The notes beneath the pieces are model-generated. The model did no database searches and was not told where the DNA came from. It saw nothing but the letters and a program-made list of their open reading frames with translations. DNA of 64,000 nucleotides from Symbiodinium natans. Its lineage: Eukaryota > Sar > Dinophyceae > Suessiales > Symbiodiniaceae. Each line of letters starts with the position of its first letter. Within the stretch, counting starts at the first letter, position 1. Positions 1 to 11,700 of the stretch are shown one piece after another. A program made the position numbers and the translations under genes. Where the stretch lies: positions 124,001-188,000 of the forward strand of contig CAJNDS010002659.1 in the NCBI GenBank assembly GCA_905221605.1, written 5' to 3'.

Positions 1-786
1 GCACGAGCATCTTCAGGGATATGGTTCCGGAGTGTGGGCGTGTTTTTTCCTTCACTCTTGTGCTGCGCTTCAAAATACTAATGAGACAAGGGAAAAGAAG
101 ACAGTATGGTACTGTAGAATCATGTCCTAATCATTCTATTGGCATTGCAGGGCTTATACGATTTTTTAAAGGGTCTTATAGGAATTTACAGGGTTCGTAA
201 GATTTTATGAGGGCTTTGCTTCAGAAGGGTCTCTATTCCGAGGCTCTTCCTCCTGCCGGGCCCTAGGAAAACTATGGGAACTGGGAAGGGGCCGAGTCGC
301 TGAACCACCCCCCCAAAATGAAGACTTTAGGGCCTTTTTGGGTTTAGGGTTTAGGGTTTAGGGTTTAGGGTTAGGGTTTTAGGGTTTAGGGTTTAGGGTT
401 TAGGGGTTAGGGGTTAGGGGTTTAGGGCTTAGGGCTGCAGTTAGGATGCCCTCCCCCAGGTGGTGCTAAAATCAGGGGGGGGGGGGGGGGGCCCTTGTCT
501 TCTCAGGTGAATGGTGAGCCTCTTGGACTCAGGGTGTGGGGGCTTGGGGCTTTGGGACTGTCTGGGTTTCGGACAGCCCTTAGCCCTCCATGAAACTTCG
601 ACATCTGCACCCTGTGTTGCCATGCAAGCGCAGGTCGTCATCCAAGAGGAGGCCGTGTGAACATGCAGAGGGCGTCAGGGTTTCTCATACAGGGTTTGCG
701 GCATCGGACTTGGATTTGTTGCCTGTATGCTCCAGAGCGTTCCTGCTGGCTGTTGGCTTAGTTCTGGGTGCAGGCAGAATATATAG

Positions 787-850
787 GGGTCGGAAGAATT
801 ACTACTAATATTCCCTTCTGGTCCCTCTATAATTATACCATAAGAACCCC
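787..850. mobile_element. Short dispersed element, family G copy 1
   Basis: One of three related segments (others 5161-5229 and 50505-50570) sharing GGTCGGAA, an AT-rich core with TTCCCTT.TGGTCCCT, and a run of C at the end. The ends are weakly inverted (GGGGTCGGAATAGT against ACTAGAATAACCCC in copy 3). It looks like a small non-autonomous element; no coding capacity. Confidence 0.5.
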
Positions 851-964
851 CCCACCCCCCAAAACCCAATTCTAATGTTTAAGGCCCCCGAAACCCTGAG
901 CCCTGAACCCCAAACCCTAAACCCTAAACCCCAAACCCCAAACCCTAAACCCTAAACCCAGCAG

Positions 965-994
965 GGAAGGCGGGCTTCGGCGAGCTCATTCGAT
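965..994 (+). CDS. Unassigned exon-like segment
   Basis: A 30-bp stretch reads KAGFGELIR between an AG acceptor (963-964) and a strong GTAAGG donor (995). It sits directly after a CCCTAAA array, as many confirmed exons here do. It could be an early exon of the membrane-protein gene further downstream, but no phase-compatible neighbour was found. Confidence 0.3.
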
Positions 995-1074
995 GTAAGG
1001 TTCCGGTTCGAGGATCCATGGCCTGGTACAAGGACTTCCGATCTTCGTGCGCTCGCTCAAGCTTGGGGACCTCT

Positions 1075-1226
1075 GTTCCCATAATTCCCTAGGTTTAGGG
1101 TTTAGGGTTTAGGGTTTAGGGTTTAGGGTTTAGGGTTTAGGGTTTAGGGTTTAGGGTTTAGGGTTCAGGGTTTAGGGTTTAGGGTTTAGGGTTTAGGGTT
1201 TAGGGTTTAGGGTTCCCATAATTCCC
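1075..1226 (+). repeat. TTTAGGG array flanked by a 15-bp direct repeat
   Basis: The array (1092-1211) is bounded by two perfect copies of GTTCCCATAATTCCC, at 1075-1089 and 1212-1226. This is what an insertion with target-site duplication leaves. Confidence 0.85.
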
Positions 1227-1263
1227 GGCCTGGCTGGGATTGTGAACCTCAGGCCTCAGGGAC

Positions 1264-1384
1264 GTAAGAAGTCCACCACATCAGGATGGGTCTCAAAGCC
1301 TCGGGGGCTGCAGTGCAATCCTTGCAGTTCTAGCACTAGCTTGTGTGCTGCTTCTGTTGCTTGCTGCACCTGCCGCGGTAGCTC
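1264..1384 (-). CDS. Exon-like segment of a possible minus-strand gene
   Basis: On the minus strand a pyrimidine-rich acceptor (CTCCCCTTTTCTGTAG, ending at 1385) is followed by 40 open codons beginning ELPRQVQQATEAAHKLVLEL and containing HCSPRGFETHPDVVDFL, then a GT donor. Length and splice signals fit an internal exon. The family is not recognised. It may be the downstream part of the gene suggested by the minus-strand segments at 1491-1853 and 2541-2909. Confidence 0.5.
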
Positions 1385-1490
1385 CTACAGAAAAGGGGAG
1401 ATGAGATGTTTGTAAGATGGCTATCCCTGGCGTCAGGGATTTGCGGTTAGATTTTTCAGTTGCTTACCACAAGGTCCCTAGACCCAAACT

Positions 1491-1853
1491 TCAAACTGCA
1501 GTCCACCCACCTCCTAGCCCCGAGGCACAAAACCCCTCCTGCAAGAGAGACGTTTGGAGAGAGCCTTCCTTTGCCCAAGAGCTTCCGCCCCCTGCCAGAC
1601 GCTGACTGAATACTTTGCCACGCTCGGTGAGATCGCGCGCAACGTCGCCCGACCGCATTGGGTGAGACCTTGCAGAGAGGACGTTCGCTTCGAGAGTGCT
1701 GGGGTATTCGCCGGCGCCTGCATTTCCAAAATCCGTGAGGCAATGCAAGAACTTATCAAAGCCCTCCAACCGGGAACAGGGTTCTTTGGTGATCAAGCGG
1801 CCTGCCAGCCCCAGGTTTTCAAGAATCAGATCTTCCAGGCGGGTGCACCTCAT
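1491..1853 (-). CDS. Possible minus-strand exon, unknown protein
   Basis: A 120-codon open stretch on the minus strand starts MRCTRLEDLILENLGLAGRL and has ordinary protein composition, unlike the low-complexity plus-strand frame over the same bases. An AG precedes GTGCACCC near 1847. The minisatellite at 1865-2452 would lie in the intron before it. No family recognised; the 3' boundary is uncertain. Confidence 0.4.
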   Translation of the reverse strand: MRCTRLEDLILENLGLAGRLITKEPCSRLEGFDKFLHCLTDFGNAGAGEYPSTLEANVLSARSHPMRSGDVARDLTERGKVFSQRLAGGGSSWAKEGSLQTSLLQEGFCASGLGGGWTAV

Positions 1854-1864
1854 GAACCCAAGTT

Positions 1865-2452
1865 CATAGGAATAGGAATGGCAATGGTAATAGCAATAGC
1901 AATAGCAATAGGAATAGCAATCGTAATAGTAATAGTACTCGACATAGTACTAGTAATAGTAATAGCAATAGCAATACTCATAGTAATACTAGTAATACTA
2001 GCAATACTAGCAATACTAGTAATACTAGTAATACTAGTAATACTAGTAATACTAGTAATACTCGTAATACTCGTAATACTAGTAATACTAGTAATACTAG
2101 TAATACTAGTAATACTAGTAATACTAGTAATACTAGTAATACTAGTAATACTAGTAATACTAGTAATACTAGTAATACTAGTAATACTAGTAATACTAGT
2201 AATACTAGTAATACTAGTAATACTAGTAATACTACTAATACTCGTAATACTCGTAATACTCGTAAACTAGTAATACTAGTAATACTAGTCATACTAGTAA
2301 TACTAGTAATACTAGTAATACTAGTAATACTAGTAATACTAGTAATACAAGTAATACTAGTAATACCAGTAATACTAGTAATACTCGTAATACTCGTAAT
2401 ACTCGCAATACTAGTAATACTAGTAATACTAGTAATACTAGTACTAGTACAC
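1865..2452. repeat. 9-bp minisatellite AATACTAGT, about 60 units
   Basis: After a TAGCAA-type lead-in (1865-1980) the block settles into nearly uniform AATACTAGT units with a few AATACTCGT variants. The unit contains the palindrome ACTAGT. All long ORFs over it are Ile/Val/Leu or Thr/Ser repeats without start context, so it is not treated as coding. Confidence 0.95.
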
Positions 2453-2485
2453 CCGAAAAGTCCTTGCATGCAATGTGGGGCTTTC

Positions 2486-2562
2486 CGAAATGAGGGGCAC
2501 CCTCTTTGAGGGATCCTGAATATCATATTTGGGGGGCCTATCAGGAGTCCTCGTATTTGGGG
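2486..2562. mobile_element. Inverted-repeat element, family H (degenerate)
   Basis: The left end TTTCCGAAATGAGGGGCACC matches the family ends seen at 55452 and 10420. The interior carries the family's GGATCCTGAATATCATATTTGGGG arm. The right arm is decayed. Confidence 0.45.
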
Positions 2563-2909
2563 AGATGCCCATAAATCCTCCCAGGGGAATTAGCAGAGCG
2601 CAGGCGTTCATGCTCTTCTGCCTCTTCGTCGCGCGGGGGCGCCTGGGTAGTTGCCAAGCCCGAAAGATCCTGAACCGAAGCCTGGAAAGATAGGGGATCT
2701 TGTAGCAGACGTGCAACCAAGTAGGATGCGCGGTGCTCTTGGGGAAAGCTGGAATTCTTGACACACTCTGGCCCAAAACTTCGAAGCACACTTTGCAAAC
2801 CAAGCATCCCAGACCAAACCCGATCAGGGAACCTGCTTTGAGGTTGTTTGTCGCCGACGTTTTCGTCATTATCAACGTGGTCGCCTGGCAGAAATGAGGT
2901 TCCTTTCAC
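2541..2909 (-). CDS. Possible minus-strand exon, unknown protein
   Basis: The minus strand is open for 122 codons. The central part has normal protein composition, e.g. FGPECVKNSSFPQEHRASYL and then VARLLQDPLSFQASVQDLSG, followed by an acidic stretch PPRDEEAEEHERL. It overlaps the element at 2486-2562 at its 3' end, so the true exon probably ends near 2590. Not recognised. It could equally be chance, as no splice partner is proven. Confidence 0.4.
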   Translation of the reverse strand: MKGTSFLPGDHVDNDENVGDKQPQSRFPDRVWSGMLGLQSVLRSFGPECVKNSSFPQEHRASYLVARLLQDPLSFQASVQDLSGLATTQAPPRDEEAEEHERLRSANSPGRIYGHLPKYEDS

Positions 2910-3471
2910 GTGTCATTGATGTGGGTGGGACAAACTGGGACCAGGGAAGGGGGGTGTGGCAGGAAGAGCTTAATGCCCAAAACCTCACAAGCCCTAAATC
3001 CTATCAACACCTGCTCAAGATGGCTTCGTGCCGCAACACCCAATGAGTCTTTCGGGCCGAAAGCATGCGCCCGTTGCTGTTGCCCCCTTTTAACTTCAAA
3101 AAACAAGGGCCTGAAGCAGGCAAAACCTGCGCGCACCCGACACTTCAACGGTTTCTTCCTCTCACGAGCAGCGCGGCCCTGATGCCATTGAAAACTCTAT
3201 GAAGCAACGTCGACTTCTTGTAGGAAGCTGAGGTTCTAAGCCCTCAAACCCTCAAAGCCCTGAACCCCATACGTCAGAACCCTGTAAAGAAGGTGAGGGA
3301 CCATAGAAAGGGCCCATGGAACTACCCTAAGCCCTAAATCCAAGACCCTAAACCCTAAACCCTAAACCCTAAACCCTAAACCCTAAACCCTAAACCCCAA
3401 ACCCCAAACCCTAAACCGCGTGCAGGAGGCCCTAAACCCTTAGAACATCTCAACCCTGGAAGCTGGCTAAG

Positions 3472-5650
3472 TCCAACGATGCCGTGCTGGATGCCGTGCT
3501 GGTGGTCTTGATGGCCGCCGGCACCTCAATGGAGCCAGGGCTCCCTTCTTCCCCGGTTTAGGGTTTAGGGTTTAGGGTTTAGGGTTTAGGGTTTAGGGTT
3601 TAGGGTTTAGGGCTTCAGCAAATCCCAAGGGCCGAAGTCAAACATCGTTTCGGGCTGGGGCTCCGGGCTTCAGGTAGCAGAAGCCCCATAATCCCCATAA
3701 ACCCCATACACCCTATAAACCCCATAAACTTCATAAACCCTATGAACCGTATACGCCCTACAAGCCCCACAAAGCCTATACACCCTGCAAACCCCATAAA
3801 TCCTATAGACCCTATAAACCCCCATACTCTCAACAAAGCCCATAAACCCCATAAACCCTACAAACCCCATAAAGGTCATAACCCCATAGACCCCATAGAC
3901 CCCATAAATCCTAGAAACCCTAGAAGCCCCTTTAACCCTAAACACCCTATAGATCCCACAAAGACCACACAAACCCAATGGGGGTTTCCGAAATTAAGAT
4001 ACCTTATTGGGGTCCCCTCTCAGGGAATCCTACTATTTGGGGTCTGGTTTTGGGGGGGTCCCCTATTTCGTACACCACCATAAACCCTTTAACCCCCATA
4101 AACCCTATACACCCTATATAAACACCTTTAAGCCTATAAACCCCTATAAATTTCGATTAACATCCATAAACCCTATAAACCGCTTAAAACACCCTTTAAC
4201 CCTATAAACCCCTACAAACATCCATAACCCCCCCATAACAAGCCCTGTCGGGCCCAGGCTTTCTTGTGCGAGTTCGTGGTGCAGCTCCTTGCATATCCGA
4301 GGTGCAAATTAGGGTTTAGGGTTTGGGGGTTAGGGTCTAGGGTTTGGGGGTAAGGGTTTAGGGTTTAGGGCTTAGGGTCAAAGATCTTCACTTAGTGGGA
4401 AGTTTCGGAATTTGGGGTCCTCGCATGTCTGATCCCTTAAAGGGGGATAAGCCCCTTTTTTTAAGAAGTGGCAAGCAGCTTTCCTGCTGGACGCCCCACA
4501 AAGTCCAGAAATGTAGAGAAGTCACAGAAGCCCTACAGCCCCCCCAAGGCCTAAAACGATTCAAGACCTCGCAGCCCCGACGCGCAGAAAGCAAAGACTT
4601 CGATATTTGAGGGCTGTCCCGGGTGGCCCGGACCCGGCAACTCTTGCTTGTTGTTCATGGATACTTGGGGAAGCGGAGGAGATGCACCTGCCCCAAACCC
4701 TAAACCCTAAACCCTAAACCCTAAACCCTAAACTCTAAACCCTAAACCCTAAACCCTAAACCCTAAACCCTAAACAGCTTCCGAGTGCCAGGGGATATAC
4801 TTGCTCCTTCTACTTCTGGATGGACCTCCTCGGCATCCTCTCTGCGCGGGCACCTACACATCTTGCCGGCACTCTGAGGCACTGTCAGGTCCCGCGGTGT
4901 AGTTCCGGGGTTCCGTTTCGGGCTTATCCCCACCTAAACCCTACTAAACCCTAACCCTACTAAACCCTTTACCCTAAACCCTAACCCCTAAATCCCCCTA
5001 AATCCTAAAGGGCTTACAGGCCCGAATTTGGGCTGCAGGGTTCACGGCTCCGTTTCTGGGGGCTCAGGCGTGTCGATTTAGGGGCCCTTGCGTTGGCCGA
5101 GCTGGAAGTTCGGCGCACCTTGATGCCTAAGGGAGCCGAACTTGTCGAGTGCATACTTTTGGGGGTCGGAATAGTTGCTAGTAGTGTTCCCTTATGGTCC
5201 CTGCGTGATGATACTACAAGAAGCCCCCCAAAACCCTGTTCGAACTATTAAGGCCCCTACAGCATCCGAATCTTGAACCTAGGATCCGTGAGACTCGATA
5301 TCTCGCCCCAGAGCGCACCAGCTCCATGTCCTTGCAAGACGGGAAACCCCCCCCCCTCGAAAACCCTAAACCCTAAACCCTAAACCCTAAACCCTAAACC
5401 CTAAACCCTAAACCCTAAACCCTAAACCCTAAACCCTAAACCCTAAACCCTAACCCTAAACCCTAAACCCTAAACCCTAAACCCTAAACCCTAAACCCTA
5501 AACCCTAAACCCTAAACCCTAAACCCTAAACCCTAAACCCTAAACCCTAACACGACTGAGCTGCCCAGCTGAGGGCTCTATGCCATCCCAACCCCTGAGA
5601 CCAGATCCCACTTCCCTCCTTGAGGACCAAATGAATTTCTAAAATTGGGA

Positions 5651-5692
<42 letters not shown>

Positions 5693-5707
5693 CTATATAT
5701 ATATATC

Positions 5708-5740
<33 letters not shown>

Positions 5741-8700
5741 GTATATACATATAGAACCCTCTACTACTATAGTCCTTATTAGGGTGTATGAGCCATAAAC
5801 CCTTTCGGGGTTCATGTGTTCCTTGAGTCTTAAGGTTATCAAACCCAGGGCACTGCCAAAGCAACGCAAACATCCCTCGCCCGGACCGAAGATCACTGTG
5901 GCCTGCCGAGGTGCCGCTAGATCACTCTTTGGCGCAGAGCTTACTACTGGGTTTGGGGTTTAGGGTTTGGGGTTTAGGGTTTAGGGTTTAGGGTACTGTA
6001 GCCTTGTTCGTTCAGGCTCGGTGTTTTTTTGCTGTTGTGTGTTTTTGTGGGAGGTAGAGGCAGGGCATGTTTCTGTTTGGGCCGGGGGGGGATGGGGTTG
6101 TGGTTCCCGGGGGTTTGGGCGAAATTAGACTTCGGGGACATGCGGATGCGGCACGTCTTTGGTTTTACATCGTAGGGCTCGCATTTTGGTTTTTCACGCG
6201 CTCGACAGAAGATGCACCATGTGACATGGCCGCAGGCGTCAGGCCAAAGATCTTGACCAGACTTCTTCGCACCTACTTGTACAGATGCCTGACAGAATGA
6301 GCTTTCGCAAAGGCGGTCTCGTGCTGGCCACGATCCTTTGTCACTGCACCGCCATTGGGGCTTTCGTGCACGGGTTATCGGCGGAAACTCAAGATTCATC
6401 CTGCGGGAAGAAGGGCAAGGCGCAGGAGCACTCGTTGTTGCAAAAACAGCTCAAGGGCACGCTCCACTCTAAAGCAGTTGCTGGCCTTGGCAGCAAAACC
6501 AGAATGCAGATGGCCGTGAACAAGTCAACCAGCATGACGAGCTCGAGTGCCGAACCTTGCGGGCATCCACACCGTGTGGTTTGCATGAAGGATGTGAATC
6601 ACATTAACGAGGCTTGGGTTCAGGTGAGATCTACAACATCCTTGGCAAACTGCCTAAGCCTTTGCATGAAAGAAGCCAACTGCGTCGTTGCAGTCTTCAA
6701 CAAGTACAAGCATGCTATCTCAAATCGCATTCTGAGATGATTGGTGATTCTCCCACGCATGAAACTATCAGCTGCTCAAAGACTGATATAGGGTGGGGAG
6801 CATGGTTGGTAGCTGCCTGGAATCCAACGTTATGTGTGAAAGAGAGCGCAGGCTCACGACTGACGCTTGGTTCATGTCCTGGGCTAACGTTCACGCACGG
6901 CATCAACGGCAATACTCATCTGGGAAGCACACCGGGCGTGGTGAGTGCCCGCTCCGATGATTCTTTAAGCCTCACTTCGGCCGAGAGTGCCAGGGCCTAC
7001 TACTCCGCGTGGATTCCGGATGCGGACATGCACTGGACTGTCCGGAACGAACGTTGCCGGGCGAATAACCCAGTGGCGGGATGCTTCACCGGCTTCCCGA
7101 ACGGGGATGCGGTACTCAGTACTTGTGGCAGCGCCCAGGTGTTTGGAGTGGACTTGCAGCAATTTGTCTTCATGTACCCCCACCAGGACTTCTACTTGGA
7201 GACGTTCACCGGAAGTTGGATCCACACTCATCACCACGATCAGCCCCTGAGACTGGGTCCAGCAGCATTCGAGCACAAGACGCGCTTCAGACTCATTTGC
7301 GTTGGCTCCGTTCCTTGGTCCTCGTGGCACAATGGGGAAGATTACCGCTTCTACATTCTGCAGCTCACCGGCCATGGAGCAGGGCAGTACTTGCACATAC
7401 ATGGCGACCGCAAGCTCGGGCCTGCAGAGGCCAAATATGCAGAACTCTTCGAGCTTTATCGTTCCTCAAACGACAATGTCGGGTTCCTTGGTGTGCCAAG
7501 GAATGGTGAGACGGTAAACTTCTGGGTCAGGCAGGATTTTTCAAAGAGCTGGGTCAGCTTCGAAAGGACCGGCTGGGTTCTCTTGGAGAACAACCGGCTG
7601 AGCACCGTCAAACGTCAATGGGCGAACCCAACGGGGATGAAGTTTGTGTATGCTTGAGCCATAGGCTGCTGTCGCAGCTAGATGTTTTGAAAGCTGCGAG
7701 CTTACAGTACAGACCTGCGGGAAGAGACTTGGAGTAGCATGTTGTGCGACACTGTACAGTAGCCATGGTCGCACGTGCTGGTCGAAGCTCTGACGGCAGC
7801 GGGCCTGGTGGGTGTCGAGCGCGCCCCCTACACACAGGGGACGCCGGATCGGGACCTGCGCTGGGCTGTCCGTGACAAACGTTGCCGGATGCACGCACCA
7901 AGGGATGATTGACCCAACTCTTTCAGTGCACCGGTATAGGTACCCACTCAGCGAACAGTCCTTGCGGCCGCAAGTGTCAGCCTTCAAAGCCGCAAGACCT
8001 CGACAACTCCCGATGTTTTTTTTTGCATATGCTCCGGAAGCATAAACCCTAAAGCCTGCAGACCCTAAATCCTATAAACCCTATAAGCCCTATAAGCCCC
8101 AAGCCCTACAAACCCCTACAGCCCGTTAACCCCTAAACCCCTAAACCCTAAGCCCTAAACCCTAAACCCTAAACCCTAAACCCTAAACCCTAACCCTAAA
8201 CCCTCAACGCCTAGAGCCCGTTAGCACCTTAGGTTGTAAACGCGCTGCCCAGCGGCCTGGACAGCAACGCGGTGGTGATGCGAGCGGCCGGGCCCCCAGC
8301 CTCGAGCCACTGCAATGAGGTCAGGGTTCGGGGTATATAGGATTTAGGGTTTAGGGTTTAGGGTTTAGGGTTTAGGGTTTATAGGACTTGGTAGCCCAGT
8401 GAGTACCCTTTACCCTTTTTGTAGGTTTTGTGTTCCCTTAGAAATATTTATAGCCAACCCCAAAAAGGGTGCCTTATTATAACATGGTTACTGGGCTACA
8501 AGGAGGATTCAGGGTTTAGGGTTTATAGGATTCAGGGTTCAGGGTTTAGGGTTCAGGGCTTGGGGTTTAGGATCTTGGGTGTAGGGTGGGCCTTGGGCTT
8601 CGGAGTCTTTCGTTGCTGGGGCGCTTGCGCAGGGGGGGCGGGGATCCATGCTGGGTGCACCTGCTTCAAAGGTCTCAATCCTGAACCCTCTAAACTCTCT

Positions 8701-11700
8701 AAACCCTCTAAACCCTCTAAACCCTCTAAACCCTCTAAACCCTCTAAACCCTCTAAACCCTCTAAACCCTCTAAACCCTCTAAACCCTCTAAACCCTCTA
8801 AACCCTCTAAACCCTACAAACCCTATAAACCCTATAAAACCCTACAAACCCTTAAAACCCTATAAACCCTAAACCGCTAGACCAGGCCCACCACCCCAAG
8901 CACTGAACGGCCCGAAAAAGGAAAGGCCCCAAAGCCCTACCGCAGAAGCCCCTTAAGCCAAGATGCCCCTAAGCCACGCAGCTCACCCTCAACCCTACAA
9001 GCCTATAAACCCTGTAAACCCATAAACCGCATAAGCCCTATAAACCCTATAAACCCCTTTAACCCTGACACCCTCTAAGCCCCCCTAAACCCTACAAACC
9101 CTAAAATCCAATAAACCCTGCAAAAAAACCTTAAAAACCCTGTAAACCCAACCCCCTAAAGCCTACAAACCCTACAAACCCCAAAGGCCAAAACCCTAAA
9201 CCCTGAAAACCCTATATCCCTAAACCCTAAACCCTAAACCCTAAACCCTAAACCCTAAACCCTAAACCCTAAACCCTAAACCCTAAACCCTAAACCCTAA
9301 ACCCTAAACCCTAAACCCCTAAACCCCTAAACCCGAAACCCGAAACCCGAAACCCTAAACCCTAAACCCTAAACCCTCCAAAAGTGCCCCCCCCCCCCTC
9401 CCCCCCACAAGGCGCGCATGGCCAAGCTCGGGGCCAGGGCCGGCCGCTTCACGAAGCTGGTGAAGCTGCCCATGGGCCCAGGTTAAGGGGGGGGATACAA
9501 GGTTTAGGGTTTAGGGTTTAGGGTTTAGGGTTTGGGGTTTGGGGTTTAGGGTTTGGGGTTTGGGGTTTAGGGTTTTAGGGTTTAGGGATAGAAATATGGG
9601 GAGGGGGGGGGATCACAAAGGGGGTTAGAAAGGGTGAGAAAAGGCGGGTTAAAAAGGGTTTTGAAGGGTTGAAAAGGGAGAGCCTACAGGGCTTAAGATT
9701 CAGGATTTGGGGCCTAGGTGTTACGATCGTGGCCCGTGGACCCGGTAGTCAAATCAGCCCTCGATCTTGGGGCCTACCTCAACCCTAGACCGAAAACCCT
9801 CCCAAAACCCCTAAGCCCCTAAAAGCCCTTGACCCAAGCCCCTAAACTCTTGCCCTAAACCCGTATATTATACCCTGAAACCCTAAACCCGAAACCCTAA
9901 ACCCTAAACCCTAAACCCTAAACCCTAAACCCTAAACCCTAAACCCTAAACCCTAAACCCTAAACCCTAAACCCTAAACCCTAAACCCTAAACCCTAAAC
10001 CCTACCTAAACTCTAAGCCCTCCATTCTGTTCGGGTCGGCTCTGTTATTGTTCTTCAGGTTACGCTTCCTGCCTTTCATGCAGCAGACAAGTTCGGGCGG
10101 CACCGCCAGGGTCCTGCCCTGAGAGATGTGGGGTTTGGGGTTTAGGGTTTAGGGTTTAGGGTTTAGGGTTTAGGGTTTAGGGTTTAGGGGTTTAGGGGTT
10201 TAGGAGGGTTCAGGGTCTACAAGATTGGTCCCGAGAAAAGGGGAGGCCGTTCGGGACTATTCTTCTGACCGAAGAGATTGTTTCCAAGTACCCCCTAAGC
10301 TGAAGGTTTTAGGGTGTGCCTGCAAGACACCTGAGTTCGATACCAGCCCCTGGCTTTGGAGAGTGTTGGGTGGTCAGGGTCTTGGTGTTAGTGAAGGACT
10401 TTAAAGAAAAGACAGACAATAGGGGCACCCTAAATTGGAGGTCCTTTCGATTATCTAGTATCTTGGGGTCTATAAGGGGTACCCCTGTTTTCGGAAATCC
10501 CCATATGCTTGCAGCCGGCTTCATACCTTCAACATGGATTCCCCAAAAGTATAGTTTTGGCAAGGGTACCAAGTTCAGTATAGTAAGTCCTCACTCAAAC
10601 GTCTTGAGTTGGGACGTTCCCCCTTACAGTCCTTAATAGGGATGATAATCGGCACGAGCCCTGCGCCCCCCCGGCCTTCCGGACTTCTTTCGGAGCAGCG
10701 GCACCTTGACAAGGGTCACCCTAAACCCTAAACCCTAAACCCTAAACCCTAAGCCCTAAACCCTAAACCTCCACAAGCCCCCACCTTCGCAGGTAATCTC
10801 CGCAACGTTAAACGTTGCGCTTTCCATGCGAGTGCCGGGGGCCTGCGTGTCCAGCAGGCTTCCTTTAGACATGTTACGCTGTAGTTTTTTACATTTTCAG
10901 TATACCTTTGCTGTAGGTTAGTTTCTATGCATGTATGCTTTTGGTTTGTCAAGCTCTCTTGGCGGACCGCAAAATTTCCAGGCTGTTGGTTTCTGCGGGT
11001 GCGTGTATGAGACACACCGATGGACAGAAGGCACAATCTGTGGTGCGCCAATGTAGGTGATATCTCGACAAGATCTCAAGCAAGTATCCTATCTGCAAGG
11101 CAACTCACGTCATCGTGATCTGTGAGGAAACCCTATCCCTAAACCCTAAACCCTAAACCCTAAACCCTAAGCCCTAAACCACCCTGTGAAACATTCTGAG
11201 TGAAGTTAGCAGCGGCTCACAGCCTAACAAGGCCATCACGCTCTGAAAAACTCGTTAAATGCCTGGCTGAAGGAAACTATATCGCCCTTGGGAATTGTTC
11301 TTGTGCATGTTTATATAAATTCCAAGAGGATATTTACAATCTTATTTTATTGAGGTTCTAAGGGGAGTATAGGAAAGTCTGGTTGTGCAACCCGTAGGCT
11401 CAAAATAGCCCCAAGACCTTACAGAACGAGGCCTTTGGGCCCCAAACCCTTGAAGTAAGAGTCCTGGGAGCGTTAGGGTAGAACAGCTAGTGGCGGAAAG
11501 CAACTGATGCAATAAGACCCATGGTCGACAAGATTGGGTTTCAGGTTGCTTCAGGGCGAGGCGCTATAGTCAGCGTCATGTTGAACCGTACAGGTTTTAG
11601 TCCTCCACGTCCGTGGCGGACTTGACGGCGTAGGCCTCAAGAACACGTGTTGCACCCTACAACAACCCTAAACCCTAAACCCTAAACCCGAAACCCTATA

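Noticed and set aside
350-436. Chromosome end / true telomere
   Set aside because: Arrays occur in both orientations through the whole window and inside introns.
1554-2526. Long Ile/Val/Leu and Thr/Ser ORFs over the minisatellite
   Set aside because: Products of the 9-bp repeat being a multiple of three; the same stretch is open in several frames.
8428-8872. 145-residue ORF ending in Ser-Lys-Pro repeats
   Set aside because: Covers a family E element and a 9-mer array; no independent coding signal.
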